Both the position numbers and the translations under genes were made by a program. DNA of 64,000 bases from Ipomoea triloba. Its lineage: Eukaryota; Streptophyta; Magnoliopsida; Solanales; Convolvulaceae. The stretch is taken from positions 26,972,127 through 27,036,126 of the forward strand of contig NC_044918.1 in assembly GCF_003576645.1 (NCBI RefSeq), read 5' to 3'. The notes under the pieces were generated by a model. That model worked only from the letters and a program-made list of their open reading frames with translations. It was not told where the DNA came from and did not search any database. Positions 23,801 to 32,900 of this stretch are shown piece by piece (position 1 is the first letter of the stretch; each line of letters begins with the position of its first letter).

Positions 23801-24080
23801 TTATTTTTATTATCTAAATATATAATAAAAATTTTATCTATGCATCACACGGGTAATTGAACAATTATTTGCTTGAATTCAAGTAAGGATAACATTAGAA
23901 AACATAATCCATCCAACCCATTTCATCAATTGCACTATATAATATTCGTTGTTATAATTTATATTTATATATTCATCCAAATATTTTAAAAATATTATAA
24001 CAAATACATTTCGTGCAACGCATGGGTGAAAATACTAATTGTCAATAATATTAATAAGGTTAGTTTTGCTAAGGATAAAT

Positions 24081-25382
24081 CACCGATTTGGTCCCTCAAT
24101 TATTTGCGAACTGTTAATGTAGTCCCTTAATTCGATATTCATCAATTTAGTCCCCAAAATTAATTATTTTTGGTCACATAACTCCATCTGGCCGCATTCC
24201 AGTGAGAACTCCGATCAAGCATGGATATTTTGGTCATTTCGTGTCTTCAGCCCTCTCCGACTCGCTTCTCGCCGTCGACCCGCATCCGAACACCCTTACC
24301 GCCCATCTCTCAGACCTCAAGTCTCTCATCTCCACCTCCGAGACCAAACACGGGGGTCGGTTAACCTCGCTCTTGGCTCGCCATGTCAGGTCCCACGAGA
24401 TCTCCAGGCTTGCCACCTCCGTCGAGGCCGAAATCCAATCCTGGATTGATCGGGAAACCATCGTGAGCCTCACTTCTTAACTCCGCTGCATCCGGTCTCT
24501 CGACCCGCCGCCGCACGAGGAATCGCTGATCGAGGAGAATTTGATCAATGTCCGTGATACACTCGCCAAAGGGTTCGATTTAAGCCTCCAAGATTTGCTT
24601 CTCAGATCGCGGACATTCGTGGAGCTGTAGTGGGTGGTGTGCAGCAGGGATTGCACCAAGGGTGTTCGACAAAATGCCGCTTACATGTTGAAAGAGCTAG
24701 TCTTGTTCAACAAGGATGTGTTCGTCGGGCAAGTCCTCACAGGAGGAATCATCAAAGCTTTAGCATCGATGGGCTCAAAGTGGTCGATGGAAGTCCTATC
24801 ATCGTTAATCAAAGCCATCAGAAGCCCTCTGGTGAACGAAATTCACTCAAACGGCGGAATCCTCATCATCATCTCCTATCTGCAAGGCTCCCAAGACTCA
24901 GAATTCAACGCCATGGCCATGGACTGCGTTCTAGAAATCACTTATTTCGGGTAGAAAGAAGCCATCGAGGCCATGCTGAAATAGAGGTTGATCAAAAGGC
25001 TTGTGGAAATGTAGAGGTCTGAGTTGGGAGGAGACTTGATTGATCAGAGTGAAGTTGGGAAATCTGGGAAGAAGAATGAGAAGATGTTGTTGGCAAAGAA
25101 TCCATTTGCAAGCTGTGTAGCAAGATTTATAGTGCAGATGGAGGTGGGAGAAGGGTTGAGGCAGAGAGACATGAAATGGAGTTAGTCGAAAGACAAGAAG
25201 AGGGAGGGAGGGCTGAAGACACGAAATGATCAGATTACCCATGCATAATCGGAGTCCTCACCGAAAAACGGCCGGATGGAGTTATGTGACAAAAAATAAT
25301 TAATTTCGGGGACTAAACTGATGAATACGGAGTTAACGAACTACATTGATAGTTTGCAAACAATTGAGCGACCAAATCGGTG
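24081..25382 (+). mobile_element. TIR element carrying a captured gene (Pack-MULE-like)
   Basis: The left end, caccgatttggtccctcaat, is mirrored at the right end (25363-25382), and the TIRs extend about 120 bp with roughly 85 % match, through tcacataactccatc and on to an actccgat word. Long TIRs around a host-derived coding fragment and no transposase fit a MULE that acquired a gene piece (Pack-MULE). No matching 9-bp TSD could be found (aggataaat against taattgcgt), so the superfamily is an inference. Confidence 0.7.
24202..25230 (+). pseudogene. Captured ARM-repeat protein gene fragment
   Basis: A single frame can be followed for about 340 codons through the TIR element, with stops at 24478, about 24627, about 24952 and later. 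Segments such as SSALSDSLLAVDPHPNTLTA, GVRQNAAYMLKELVLFNKDV and GGILIIISYLQGSQDSEFNA have the helical pattern of armadillo repeats of plant ARM/U-box-like proteins. Because the frame is kept across the stops, the copy decayed by point changes after an intact single-exon sequence was captured. It runs on the same strand as the TNL. Its GC content is clearly higher than that of the surrounding intron. Confidence 0.65.
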
Positions 25383-25482
25383 TAATTGCGTTCTATACAT
25401 GTATCTTTATGGATGGTTAAATATTTTTGGTCAAAGAAGAAGTATCTGCACTGTTCATTTCAATTTATTTGTCATAAATATT

Positions 25483-27045
25483 TTTGAAAACCAAAGTAAC
25501 TTCATAACATCAACGAAGCAAATTCGAGATACAAACTGGGGGAACAGATCCCCAGACATCAAGGACAGAAGATGAATCAGCCGCCTGTGCAAGCACGTGA
25601 ACCACATGATTCGCTGACCTACTAACATGGCGAACAACAATGCCTACCATACCACTAGCAATCAGCTTACACTGCTGAATAATACGACCAACATAAGATA
25701 AGTCTAAACAAGATGAATTAAAAGCAGTACAGAAGTTTAGATAATCAGATTCCAAGATAATATGGGACACTTCACGCCCCTTAATCCAAGTTAGAGCCTC
25801 CTTAACCGCCAATGCCTCAGCTAAGTAAGGATCATTATCGCACAAAAGCTGACCACTACGAGCCGCCACAAACCTACCATCCGAACCCCTGATGATGGCG
25901 CCGAAAGTAACTGCACCATTACGAATGGTCGCATCCACATTACATTTAAGTTTTCCAAAAGGAGGTGGCACCCAATCACGAACCGAAGTTGGTGGATTAT
26001 TCATAAGACACTGGTTGTCGTCATACGCATTTTGACATGCAGAAATTAACATTGACACCTGTCCTTGTAGCATAGCTAGTGACCACTCTCTCCCCTCCCA
26101 AACATGTTCGTTGCGTGCTTTCCACAATGCCCAAAACCATGCTGCCATTAATATAGCATTAGCAGAGCTTGAAGAACTCAGAATGCTCTCCACAAATCTA
26201 GGAAAAGATAAGCATTGGAGGGCATCACTCATACCGCAAAGAGCACAAGCCATAGGACACTCACAGAGAAGATGCACCACTGTTTCAATCTCAGAAGAGC
26301 AAAAACAACAACCACCCCCCACCACCACCCTCTTCGAACGCAAAACCTCAAGGACTGGGAGGATGTTCCTCATGCAGCGCCACAAGAAGTTCCTAATATT
26401 AGGGGGAACTTTTAACGTCCATATTCTCGACCATTCAGTAAACTCCAAATCAGCCCCTTGCCCCATGAGATCACCAGTCAGAAGATGGTAACCATGTTTG
26501 ACGGTATAGACGCCTCTAGTATCCTCTTTCCAAGACCATGAATCCAAGTAATTTGGAGAGACTGGGGTATGCAGAATTCGTGAGACATCAGTAGGAACAA
26601 AAATATCTCTTATCAACTCCTCATCCCAAGCACCATTACTATCCAACAGATTGCACACCCTTGTGTTTTTTAATTCCTCAACACAGGTCGTGGAAAGCGA
26701 AGGATCGGCTTTATCAGCAAGCCAAGGCCAATCCCAAACCAGGGTGTCCGCCCCATTGCCAATACGACGGATAACCCCGTCACGTAACACCTTCTGACCA
26801 GCTAGAATGCTCCGCCATAGGTAGCTTGGATTATGGCTAATCTTAGCATCAAGAAAACTGGAAGTAGGATAATATTTTGCCTTCAGAACACGACTGGTCA
26901 GTGCATTAGGATTGGTTAGCAGCCTCCATCCTTGTTTTGCCAATAACGCAACGTTGAACTCATGAATCCTCTTGAAACCTAAACCACCTCTGCACTTAGG
27001 TATAGTCATACGAGACCAACTCAGCCAATGAATTCCCTTCCAATA
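25483..27045 (-). mobile_element. 5'-truncated LINE inserted in TNL intron 1
   Basis: On the minus strand this is the 3' end of a LINE (L1-type): the C-terminal part of the reverse-transcriptase ORF, then a short 3' tail up to about 25483. The 5' part is missing, as is usual after incomplete target-primed reverse transcription. The flanks carry an unusually long direct repeat (25420-25482 and 27042-27099), interpreted as a TSD of about 55-60 bp that differs by one 4-base indel. No poly(A) run is left at the 3' end. Confidence 0.75.
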
Positions 27046-27075
27046 TTTTGGGTCAAAGAAGAAGTATCTGTTCAT
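25510..27075 (-). CDS. LINE reverse-transcriptase C-terminus: zf-RVT and RNase H-like domains
   Basis: This open frame of 521 codons is the C-terminal portion of a plant non-LTR reverse transcriptase ('putative ribonuclease H protein' type). The first about 100 residues (IHWLSW, CRGGLGF, LWRSI) are the region between the RT thumb and the zinc-binding domain. The zf-RVT segment follows around residues 185-290 (SWKEDTRGVYTVKHGYHLLT, with CCFC and HLLCECP). The RNase H-like fold lies at about 370-500 (CNVDA, AEALAVKEAL, ESD, HVSRSANHVVHVLAQ). The polymerase core is absent. The first about ten codons probably come from the target-site duplication. No stop interrupts it, so the insertion may be fairly young. 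Confidence 0.85.
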   Translation of the reverse strand: MNRYFFFDPKYWKGIHWLSWSRMTIPKCRGGLGFKRIHEFNVALLAKQGWRLLTNPNALTSRVLKAKYYPTSSFLDAKISHNPSYLWRSILAGQKVLRDGVIRRIGNGADTLVWDWPWLADKADPSLSTTCVEELKNTRVCNLLDSNGAWDEELIRDIFVPTDVSRILHTPVSPNYLDSWSWKEDTRGVYTVKHGYHLLTGDLMGQGADLEFTEWSRIWTLKVPPNIRNFLWRCMRNILPVLEVLRSKRVVVGGGCCFCSSEIETVVHLLCECPMACALCGMSDALQCLSFPRFVESILSSSSSANAILMAAWFWALWKARNEHVWEGREWSLAMLQGQVSMLISACQNAYDDNQCLMNNPPTSVRDWVPPPFGKLKCNVDATIRNGAVTFGAIIRGSDGRFVAARSGQLLCDNDPYLAEALAVKEALTWIKGREVSHIILESDYLNFCTAFNSSCLDLSYVGRIIQQCKLIASGMVGIVVRHVSRSANHVVHVLAQAADSSSVLDVWGSVPPVCISNLLR

Positions 27076-27171
27076 TTCAATTTATTTGTCATAAATATTA
27101 ATTCCTTTTAGAAATTATAATTATGGAATGATTATATCCGTTAATAAAAATATTATAAGAGTTGTTTACCT

Positions 27172-27317
27172 TCTCCCAAAATGGTTGAATACTTGAATCG
27201 CCAACCCCAAGGCCCCACGCCCGACGGTACAAAGCATCTGGGAGGATGTAAACATGATAACTCAACTGAACACAAGGCTAGACTTGTGCTCACGCACAAG
27301 AATCCCCCCTAACTTTG
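27172..27317. mobile_element. SINE-like insert with 14-bp TSD
   Basis: This 146-bp insert is flanked by agagttgtttacct (27158-27171 and 27318-27331). It has no poly(A) tail. It is GC-richer than the intron and has words such as ccccacgcccgacgg and acatcctccc (minus strand), reminiscent of tail-less tRNA-derived plant SINEs, but I could not place clear A and B boxes. It lies about 100 bp upstream of the exon 2 acceptor. Confidence 0.7.
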
Positions 27318-27434
27318 AGAGTTGTTTACCTCAAACAATGGAATCATGTGCTCTATTTAATTTCTTAGTTTTATGTTTTCCACCTATATTTTCTTTAATG
27401 ATTTAGATTGACATTCATTCAAAAAATGTAATAG

Positions 27435-28541
27435 GTACGAATCAGAGTTCATCAAAAAAATCACTGAAGAGGTACAGCGAAAAGTTCCAAAGTTATGGAT
27501 GTTGCAAAGCATCGTGTTGGAATTGATTCTCGTGTCAAAGATATACTTCCTTTATTGCAAACTCAAAGACATGATGATATCAAGATGTTTGGAATTTTTG
27601 GCTTGGGTGGTGTGGGAAAAACAACCCTTGCTAAAGCCATTTACAACGACTTGATGATTTTTCAAAAGTTTGAAGGTTGTTGCTTTATTGCAAACATTAG
27701 AGCAGAAGTTTCTGAAGGGTACAATGGTTTAGTTCGTTTGCAAGAGAAACTTCTTTGTAAAACACTAAATACAGAGAACCTTAAAATAGATAATGTTGAT
27801 GAAGGAATAAATTTGATCAAAGAAAGACTGCGATAAAAAAGGGTTCTAATTATCCTTGATGACATAGATGATATTAGTCAACTAGAATCATTAGCAGGAC
27901 AACGGAATTGGTTTGGTTCAGGGAGCACAATTATAATAACAACTAGAGATGTTCAGTTGTTGACTGACTTGGAAGCACACGAGAAATACATGGTAGAAAC
28001 GTTAAGCCCTTATGAATCTTTGGAACTCTTGAGTTGGCATGCATTTGGTGTTCCTAAACCATTAGAGGAGTATGTTGAACTGTCCCAAAGGATAGCAAGT
28101 TATACTGTTGGACTTACATTAGCACTTACAATTATAAGTTCTCATTTGCGTGGAAGATCTGTGCAAGAGTGGAGCGACAATGTTGAGAAATTAAGAGGGA
28201 TACCTCATGATAAAGTTCAAAATATTCTTAAAATAAGCTACGATGCACTTGATGATGATACTAAGAACATCTTTCTAGATATTGCTTTTTTTTTCATTGG
28301 GCATGACAACAACAACACTTCTATAATATTGGAAGCTTGTGGTTTTTATGCTAAAATTGGAATTAAAACATTGATAGAAAGATGCTTGATAACAATAGAT
28401 GGATGTGGAGAGTTCGAAATGCATGATTTAGTTCGTGATATGGGTAGAGAAATTGTTCGAATGGAATCCCCACGAGAGCCTGGCAAACGCAGTAGATTGG
28501 TGGATCCAAAGGATGTCATTGATGTTCTTCAGGGAAAGAAG
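27435..28541 (+). CDS. TNL exon 2: NB-ARC domain, with frameshift and nonsense codon
   Basis: After splicing, the frame reads YESEFIKKITEEVQRKV and then must shift by one base near 27490 to continue as MDVAKHRVGIDSRV. The P-loop GLGGVGKTTLAK is at 27601-27636. A TAA (27834-27836) lies ten residues before kinase-2 (VLIILDDIDD, 27843). RNBS-B (STIIITTRD), a GLPL box altered to GLTLAL (28110) and MHDLVRDMGREIV (28420) follow in an otherwise clean frame. The GT donor is at 28542. The long open remainder after the stop suggests recent damage or base-calling error. Confidence 0.88.
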
Positions 28542-28672
28542 GTAAAACATTTCCTTTGTATTTGAGTTATTCTAGTTAATTAATTTGGTTTCTATACTTA
28601 ACTTTCTTAAAATCAAAGATTTCAAAATATCTAAAATATAAAATATTGCTATATAAATGTTTTTTTTAATAG

Positions 28673-28941
28673 GGCACAAAAGCAATTCAAGGGATGATCG
28701 TAAATTCTAACATGTTAAAGAATGTGCCTTTGAATACTCAAGTATTCAAAATGATGATAAAGTTACGAATACTCATATTGAATGGTATGTGTCTCAGCGG
28801 ATCTTTTAAATATTTATCCAATGAGCTTACATTGTTTAGATTACACAATTGCCATTTGAGTTGCATACCATCTAATTTCCGATGTGAGAAACTTGTTGAG
28901 TTAGACATGCAAGGTAGCAATATCAAAGAATTCGAATGTAG
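28673..28941 (+). CDS. TNL exon 3: first leucine-rich repeats
   Basis: The acceptor aatag lies at 28668-28672, phase 0. The frame opens GTKAIQGMIV, the conserved start of TNL exon 3, then LKNVPLNTQVFKMMIKLRIL, SNELTLFRLHN and CEKLVELDMQGSNIKEFE, i.e. LRRs of the plant TNL type. The donor agGTTAGT at 28940-28947 ends the exon in phase 2. Confidence 0.85.
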
Positions 28942-29054
28942 GTTAGTATGTCTAATGTTTCTTTCAACATTGCATATTTCTTAATTAAGAACTTTGACTA
29001 GAAAAAATGGAAATTAATTAAATCCTTTTCTACTTTTTTTCATCAGCATTTTAG

Positions 29055-30225
29055 ATGTTTGAGGACCTTAAAGTTTGGTGGTTGTAATCAACTTGAGAAA
29101 ACACCAAACTTCACTGGGGCACATATTCTTCAAAACGTATCGTTTAATTGTTGTTCAAATTTGGTTAAGGTACACCCATCAATTGGAAGTTTGGAGAGAC
29201 TTGTTCGGTTAGATTTCTATTGTTGCAAGAAACTCAAGGTTCTTTCAAGTAGTATTTGCAAGTTAAATTCACTTGAAAGTTTATGTTTAAGTGAATGCCA
29301 AAAACTGAGGGAGCTTCCAAATGACTTTGGAAAGTTACAGAAACTAATATATTTATTGGCTAGTGGAACTGCCATCTCACATATACCAGTTTCTTTGGGA
29401 TGTTTGAGAAATCTAAAGTCACTGGAAATGCGGCATTACAAGAGTTGTGATAGTGTTGGTTTATTTCCACCTTCAGTTGCAAAGCGGAGCTCCTGGGAAG
29501 TTATTAAGAATTTGAACTCATTGGAATATTTAAATTTATCAGGAAAAAGTTATCTTCAAAGCTTACCCTTCAATTTTTGTCATCTTCCAAACTTGAAATA
29601 TCTCAACTTGGAGGATTTGCAAAATCTTAAAGTACTTGTAGAACATCCTCCTAATTTGGAGAGACTCTCTACACATAATTGTGTCTCATTGGAAAATATA
29701 GCAGATGTATCAAAGTTGAAGAAACTTAAGGTGTTGGATCTTAAAAACTGTGAAAGTTTGGTTGAGCTTCCAAACATGGAGAGTCTTTCATCCTTATTAG
29801 AACTTAAGATAATAAATTGCAATGCTTTGACTATTCCTGACAACTATTTGCGTGAAGAAGATCTTAGAAGTTTGTCCTCCTTGTTGAAAGAAAAAGATGT
29901 AATGGGAAGATATTATCTTCAAAGTTTACCATTAAGCGTTTGCCGTCAATGTTCCAATTTGAAGATTCTCAATTTGGATAATTGGCAAAATCTTAGATCA
30001 CTTCCCCAACTTCCTCCTAATTTGGTTGAACTCTCTGCAAAGAATTGTGTCTCATTAGAAAAAATAGCTGATCTATCAAACTTGAAAAGACTCAAAAGGC
30101 TAGATTTTCAGAACTGCAAAAGTTTGGCTGAGCTTTTAGGATTGGAGAGTCTTGGATCCTTATTTAGTCTTGGGATAGCAAATTGCAGTGGTTTGAGGAT
30201 TCCTTCAATTGAAAAGTGGTTCAAG
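29055..30225 (+). CDS. TNL exon 4: LRR array
   Basis: About 390 codons of leucine-rich repeats of roughly 22-24 residues begin CLRTLKFGGCNQLEKTPNFT and contain blocks such as LNSLESLCLSECQKLRELP and LKKLKVLDLKNCESLVELPN. The start at 29055 (after ttttag) restores phase with exon 3; an alternative acceptor at 29046 does not. The donor AAG|GTTAGT is at 30223-30231. Two internal segments (about 29530-29830 and 29910-30180) are related to each other, so part of the array grew by internal duplication. The array has no stop. Confidence 0.87.
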
Positions 30226-30230
30226 GTTAG

Positions 30231-30231
<1 letters not shown>

Positions 30232-30271
<40 letters not shown>
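30232..30271. repeat. (TA)n microsatellite in TNL intron 4
   Basis: About 20 TA units follow the exon 4 donor. The second copy, starting at 31632 directly after the N at 31631, is where the duplicated 1.4-kb block begins, so the microsatellite probably caused the assembly break. Confidence 0.9.
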
Positions 30272-30275
<4 letters not shown>

Positions 30276-30364
30276 CCCTTCATCTCTGATATTATATTAG
30301 AATAGATGGTAATAATTATGGTATTATTAATTGTTATATTGTATGTATGCATTCCATAATATAG

Positions 30365-30778
30365 GCACATTCTAAAGGTGATGGGTTCCAGATTTTGGTT
30401 GGAGTGGACCTGGGGTCAGTATTCTGCATTTTTCGAAAATGGGAGAATGTAATGTTTAAAATCAGTGGTTTGAGCGTGATTGATATGGATCCCCTTAATA
30501 TTGATCATTCTATCGGAATTCGTATGAGCCTGAGAAGCAAAAGCAGGGGTGCTTGGATTCTAAAAGATGCCGAATATGTGAACATTAAAACCAATAGGAA
30601 TCATTTGAATCTTCTTGAGGGTCGAATAATGATGGGAGAAGAATTGGAGGTGTATGTAGAAGTCCATGGTTTGCAGAAGATATTTTGTTTAGCTGAAATA
30701 CATAGAAACAGAGAAGGGGAAGTGCGTTTCTTTCCATCCACAAGGAGAGAGGAAGAAAAGGAAGCTGCAGGTCGATAG
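30365..30778 (+). CDS. TNL exon 5: post-LRR C-terminal domain
   Basis: The acceptor atatag lies at 30359-30364, and phase 0 from exon 4 gives WFK|AHSKGDGFQILVGVDLG. The 137 residues show the beta-rich layout of TNL post-LRR (C-JID-like) domains: FQILVGVDLG, VFCIFRKWENVMFKISG and ELEVYVEVHGLQ, then a basic/acidic tail (RREEEKEAAGR) before TAG 30776-30778. C-JID domains help TNLs bind effectors. The domain call comes from position and pattern only. Confidence 0.75.
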   Translation, partial: AHSKGDGFQILVGVDLGSVFCIFRKWENVMFKISGLSVIDMDPLNIDHSIGIRMSLRSKSRGAWILKDAEYVNIKTNRNHLNLLEGRIMMGEELEVYVEVHGLQKIFCLAEIHRNREGEVRFFPSTRREEEKEAAGR

Positions 30779-31117
30779 GTAGAAGCGCTTCCAAATTTGC
30801 TGCAAAAAGGATTATTATTGTAACTTGTAAGTATATCCGTCCTTCACACTTCACCACACCTCTTTAACATCTACATCTTTAATTTCTTGTTTATTGAATG
30901 CCATTTTAATATTTATTTATTATTTATAATTTATGAATGAACAGACTTTAGTATTTGAATTATCACATTTTTTTAATGTTTTATTTATTTTTATTAAAGC
31001 GTAATTAACTAATTAAAAAGATGACTTAACTTACCTTCATATTTCATCCTATTTTACCTCATATTTTTATGCTGCACATTTAGTGATTAGGTTCAAAGAG
31101 CTTTTACTTACTTTTGT

Positions 31118-31500
31118 GTGTGTGGACAGTTACGATTTAATTTGATCAAAGCAATTAAGAGTGATTTTTATACCATTTGGATGGAGATGGATTCAATGAT
31201 GGGAGAAGAATGGGAGGTGTATGTAGAAGTCCCATCCTCGCAGAAGATAATTTGTGATTATCTCTCTCTCCCCTCTCTCTATATTATAAAGTTCCACTGA
31301 ATGATTATAAAGATGACTTCAAGTTCAAATTTGTTCTTTGTTTATCTCGTATTTAACCTTGTTTTTATGCTTAAAATGTAGTGATTCTGTTCAAATTAAA
31401 AGAGCTTTTATTTGCTTTGTCTGTGTAAACATGTATAATTTAACTTGATCAGAGCAATTATACATGAGTGGTTTTTATACCATTTGGATAGAGATGGAGT
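31118..31500 (+). pseudogene. Extra TNL 3'-exon-like modules in tandem
   Basis: After the main stop codon, a roughly 307-bp module is repeated. One copy covers about 31000-31300 and includes MMGEEWEVYVEVPSSQKI, a variant of the exon 5 ELEVYVEVHGLQKI segment, behind a possible acceptor gtggacag. The second covers about 31310-31500, with the shared word tttttataccatttggat. The second copy is cut in the assembly by the Sirevirus LTR and continues at 55343. They are probably decayed duplicated 3' exons. Confidence 0.6.
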
Positions 31501-31630
31501 TGTTAGGAACATCATGTAATAGGTTTTGATGATACCAACTGTTAAGTAAGAATCCCCAAGTCTCGATACATAGGCAAAACAATGTAAGTTCGATAAGTAA
31601 ACTAAGAGCGAAAATACAACCGGGTAATTT
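31501..31630 (+). repeat. Truncated start of a Sirevirus LTR
   Basis: These 130 bp begin TGTTAGGAACATC and end at the N. They match the LTR starts at 45768 and 50297 better than that at 32901. The insertion site is the same as that of the full element (after gatggagt), consistent with a contig end. Confidence 0.85.
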
Positions 31631-31631
31631 N

Positions 31632-31675
<44 letters not shown>

Positions 31676-31764
31676 CCCTTCATCTCTGATATTATATTAG
31701 AATAGATGGTAATAATTATGGTATTATTAATTGTTATATTGTATGTATGCATTCCATAATATAG

Positions 31765-32178
31765 GCACATTCTAAAGGTGATGGGTTCCAGATTTTGGTT
31801 GGAGTGGACCTGGGGTCAGTATTCTGCATTTTTCGAAAATGGGAGAATGTAATGTTTAAAATCAGTGGTTTGAGCGTGATTGATATGGATCCCCTTAATA
31901 TTGATCATTCTATCGGAATTCGTATGAGCCTGAGAAGCAAAAGCAGGGGTGCTTGGATTCTAAAAGATGCCGAATATGTGAACATTAAAACCAATAGGAA
32001 TCATTTGAATCTTCTTGAGGGTCGAATAATGATGGGAGAAGAATTGGAGGTGTATGTAGAAGTCCATGGTTTGCAGAAGATATTTTGTTTAGCTGAAATA
32101 CATAGAAACAGAGAAGGGGAAGTGCGTTTCTTTCCATCCACAAGGAGAGAGGAAGAAAAGGAAGCTGCAGGTCGATAG
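31765..32178 (+). CDS. Second copy of TNL exon 5 (duplicated block)
   Basis: It appears identical to 30365-30778, with the same acceptor and stop. It belongs to the 1400-bp duplication and should be counted as the same exon unless the duplication is shown to be real. Confidence 0.7.
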   Translation, partial: AHSKGDGFQILVGVDLGSVFCIFRKWENVMFKISGLSVIDMDPLNIDHSIGIRMSLRSKSRGAWILKDAEYVNIKTNRNHLNLLEGRIMMGEELEVYVEVHGLQKIFCLAEIHRNREGEVRFFPSTRREEEKEAAGR

Positions 32179-32895
32179 GTAGAAGCGCTTCCAAATTTGC
32201 TGCAAAAAGGATTATTATTGTAACTTGTAAGTATATCCGTCCTTCACACTTCACCACACCTCTTTAACATCTACATCTTTAATTTCTTGTTTATTGAATG
32301 CCATTTTAATATTTATTTATTATTTATAATTTATGAATGAACAGACTTTAGTATTTGAATTATCACATTTTTTTAATGTTTTATTTATTTTTATTAAAGC
32401 GTAATTAACTAATTAAAAAGATGACTTAACTTACCTTCATATTTCATCCTATTTTACCTCATATTTTTATGCTGCACATTTAGTGATTAGGTTCAAAGAG
32501 CTTTTACTTACTTTTGTGTGTGTGGACAGTTACGATTTAATTTGATCAAAGCAATTAAGAGTGATTTTTATACCATTTGGATGGAGATGGATTCAATGAT
32601 GGGAGAAGAATGGGAGGTGTATGTAGAAGTCCCATCCTCGCAGAAGATAATTTGTGATTATCTCTCTCTCCCCTCTCTCTATATTATAAAGTTCCACTGA
32701 ATGATTATAAAGATGACTTCAAGTTCAAATTTGTTCTTTGTTTATCTCGTATTTAACCTTGTTTTTATGCTTAAAATGTAGTGATTCTGTTCAAATTAAA
32801 AGAGCTTTTATTTGCTTTGTCTGTGTAAACATGTATAATTTAACTTGATCAGAGCAATTATACATGAGTGGTTTTTATACCATTTGGATAGAGAT

Positions 32896-32900
32896 GGAGT
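32896..32900 (+). repeat. Left target-site duplication GGAGT
   Basis: GGAGT directly precedes the LTR start TGTTAGG at 32901. The same five bases follow the LTR end CCAACA at 55338-55342. The joined flanks (gagatgga.. and ..gtcaattgg) resemble the upstream module at about 31185-31205, as expected for the empty site. Confidence 0.88.

Larger units (their letters stand above)
20669..24038 (+). mobile_element. Non-autonomous Helitron in TNL intron 1
   Basis: It starts TCTATATTATTAATAAAAAC at 20669 and ends at 24035-24038 with CTAA, preceded at about 10 nt by the hairpin cgtgc-aac-gcatg (24012-24024). The flanking bases are A (20668) and T (24039), so insertion is between A and T with no TSD, exactly as for Helitrons. 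There is no Rep/helicase ORF. The interior has been invaded by a hAT MITE (21971), another MITE (22577) and a poly(A) retroposon (23526), and it contains a large inverted duplication of its own 5' region. Confidence 0.85.
20579..27434 (+). other. TNL intron 1 (6.86 kb), transposon-filled
   Basis: The donor ggGTAATC lies at 20577-20584 and the acceptor aatagG at 27431-27435. TNL first introns are usually far shorter. Removing the Helitron (20669-24038), the TIR element (24081-25382), the LINE with its flanking duplication (about 25420-27099) and the SINE-like insert leaves only about 0.4 kb of original intron. All major insertions avoid the splice sites, so splicing may still have been possible. 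Confidence 0.8.
20085..30778 (+). pseudogene. TIR-NB-LRR (TNL) resistance gene, five exons, two disabling lesions
   Basis: Exons are inferred as 20085-20578 (TIR), 27435-28541 (NB-ARC), 28673-28941 and 29055-30225 (LRRs) and 30365-30778 (post-LRR C-terminal domain). The exon order and the phase-2 first intron are typical of TNL genes. TNLs are cytoplasmic or nuclear immune receptors: effector sensing activates the NB-ARC switch and the TIR NADase. Two lesions are seen. There is a one-base frame change near 27490, just after the splice, and a TAA at 27834-27836 between the P-loop and kinase-2. Both could be sequencing errors, but as written the gene encodes only a TIR-type fragment. The first intron is 6856 nt and full of transposons. 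Confidence 0.85.

Noticed and set aside
24234..25242. Minus-strand ORFs of 60-103 codons
   Set aside because: They are shadows of the captured ARM-repeat coding sequence, which has the consistent frame on the plus strand.
24072..25391. 9-bp TSD to prove a MULE
   Set aside because: The flanks aggataaat and taattgcgt do not match, so the superfamily is left open.
27172..27317. A tRNA gene suggested by the GC-rich insert
   Set aside because: No cloverleaf or clear A and B boxes could be drawn; the TSD shows a mobile insert.
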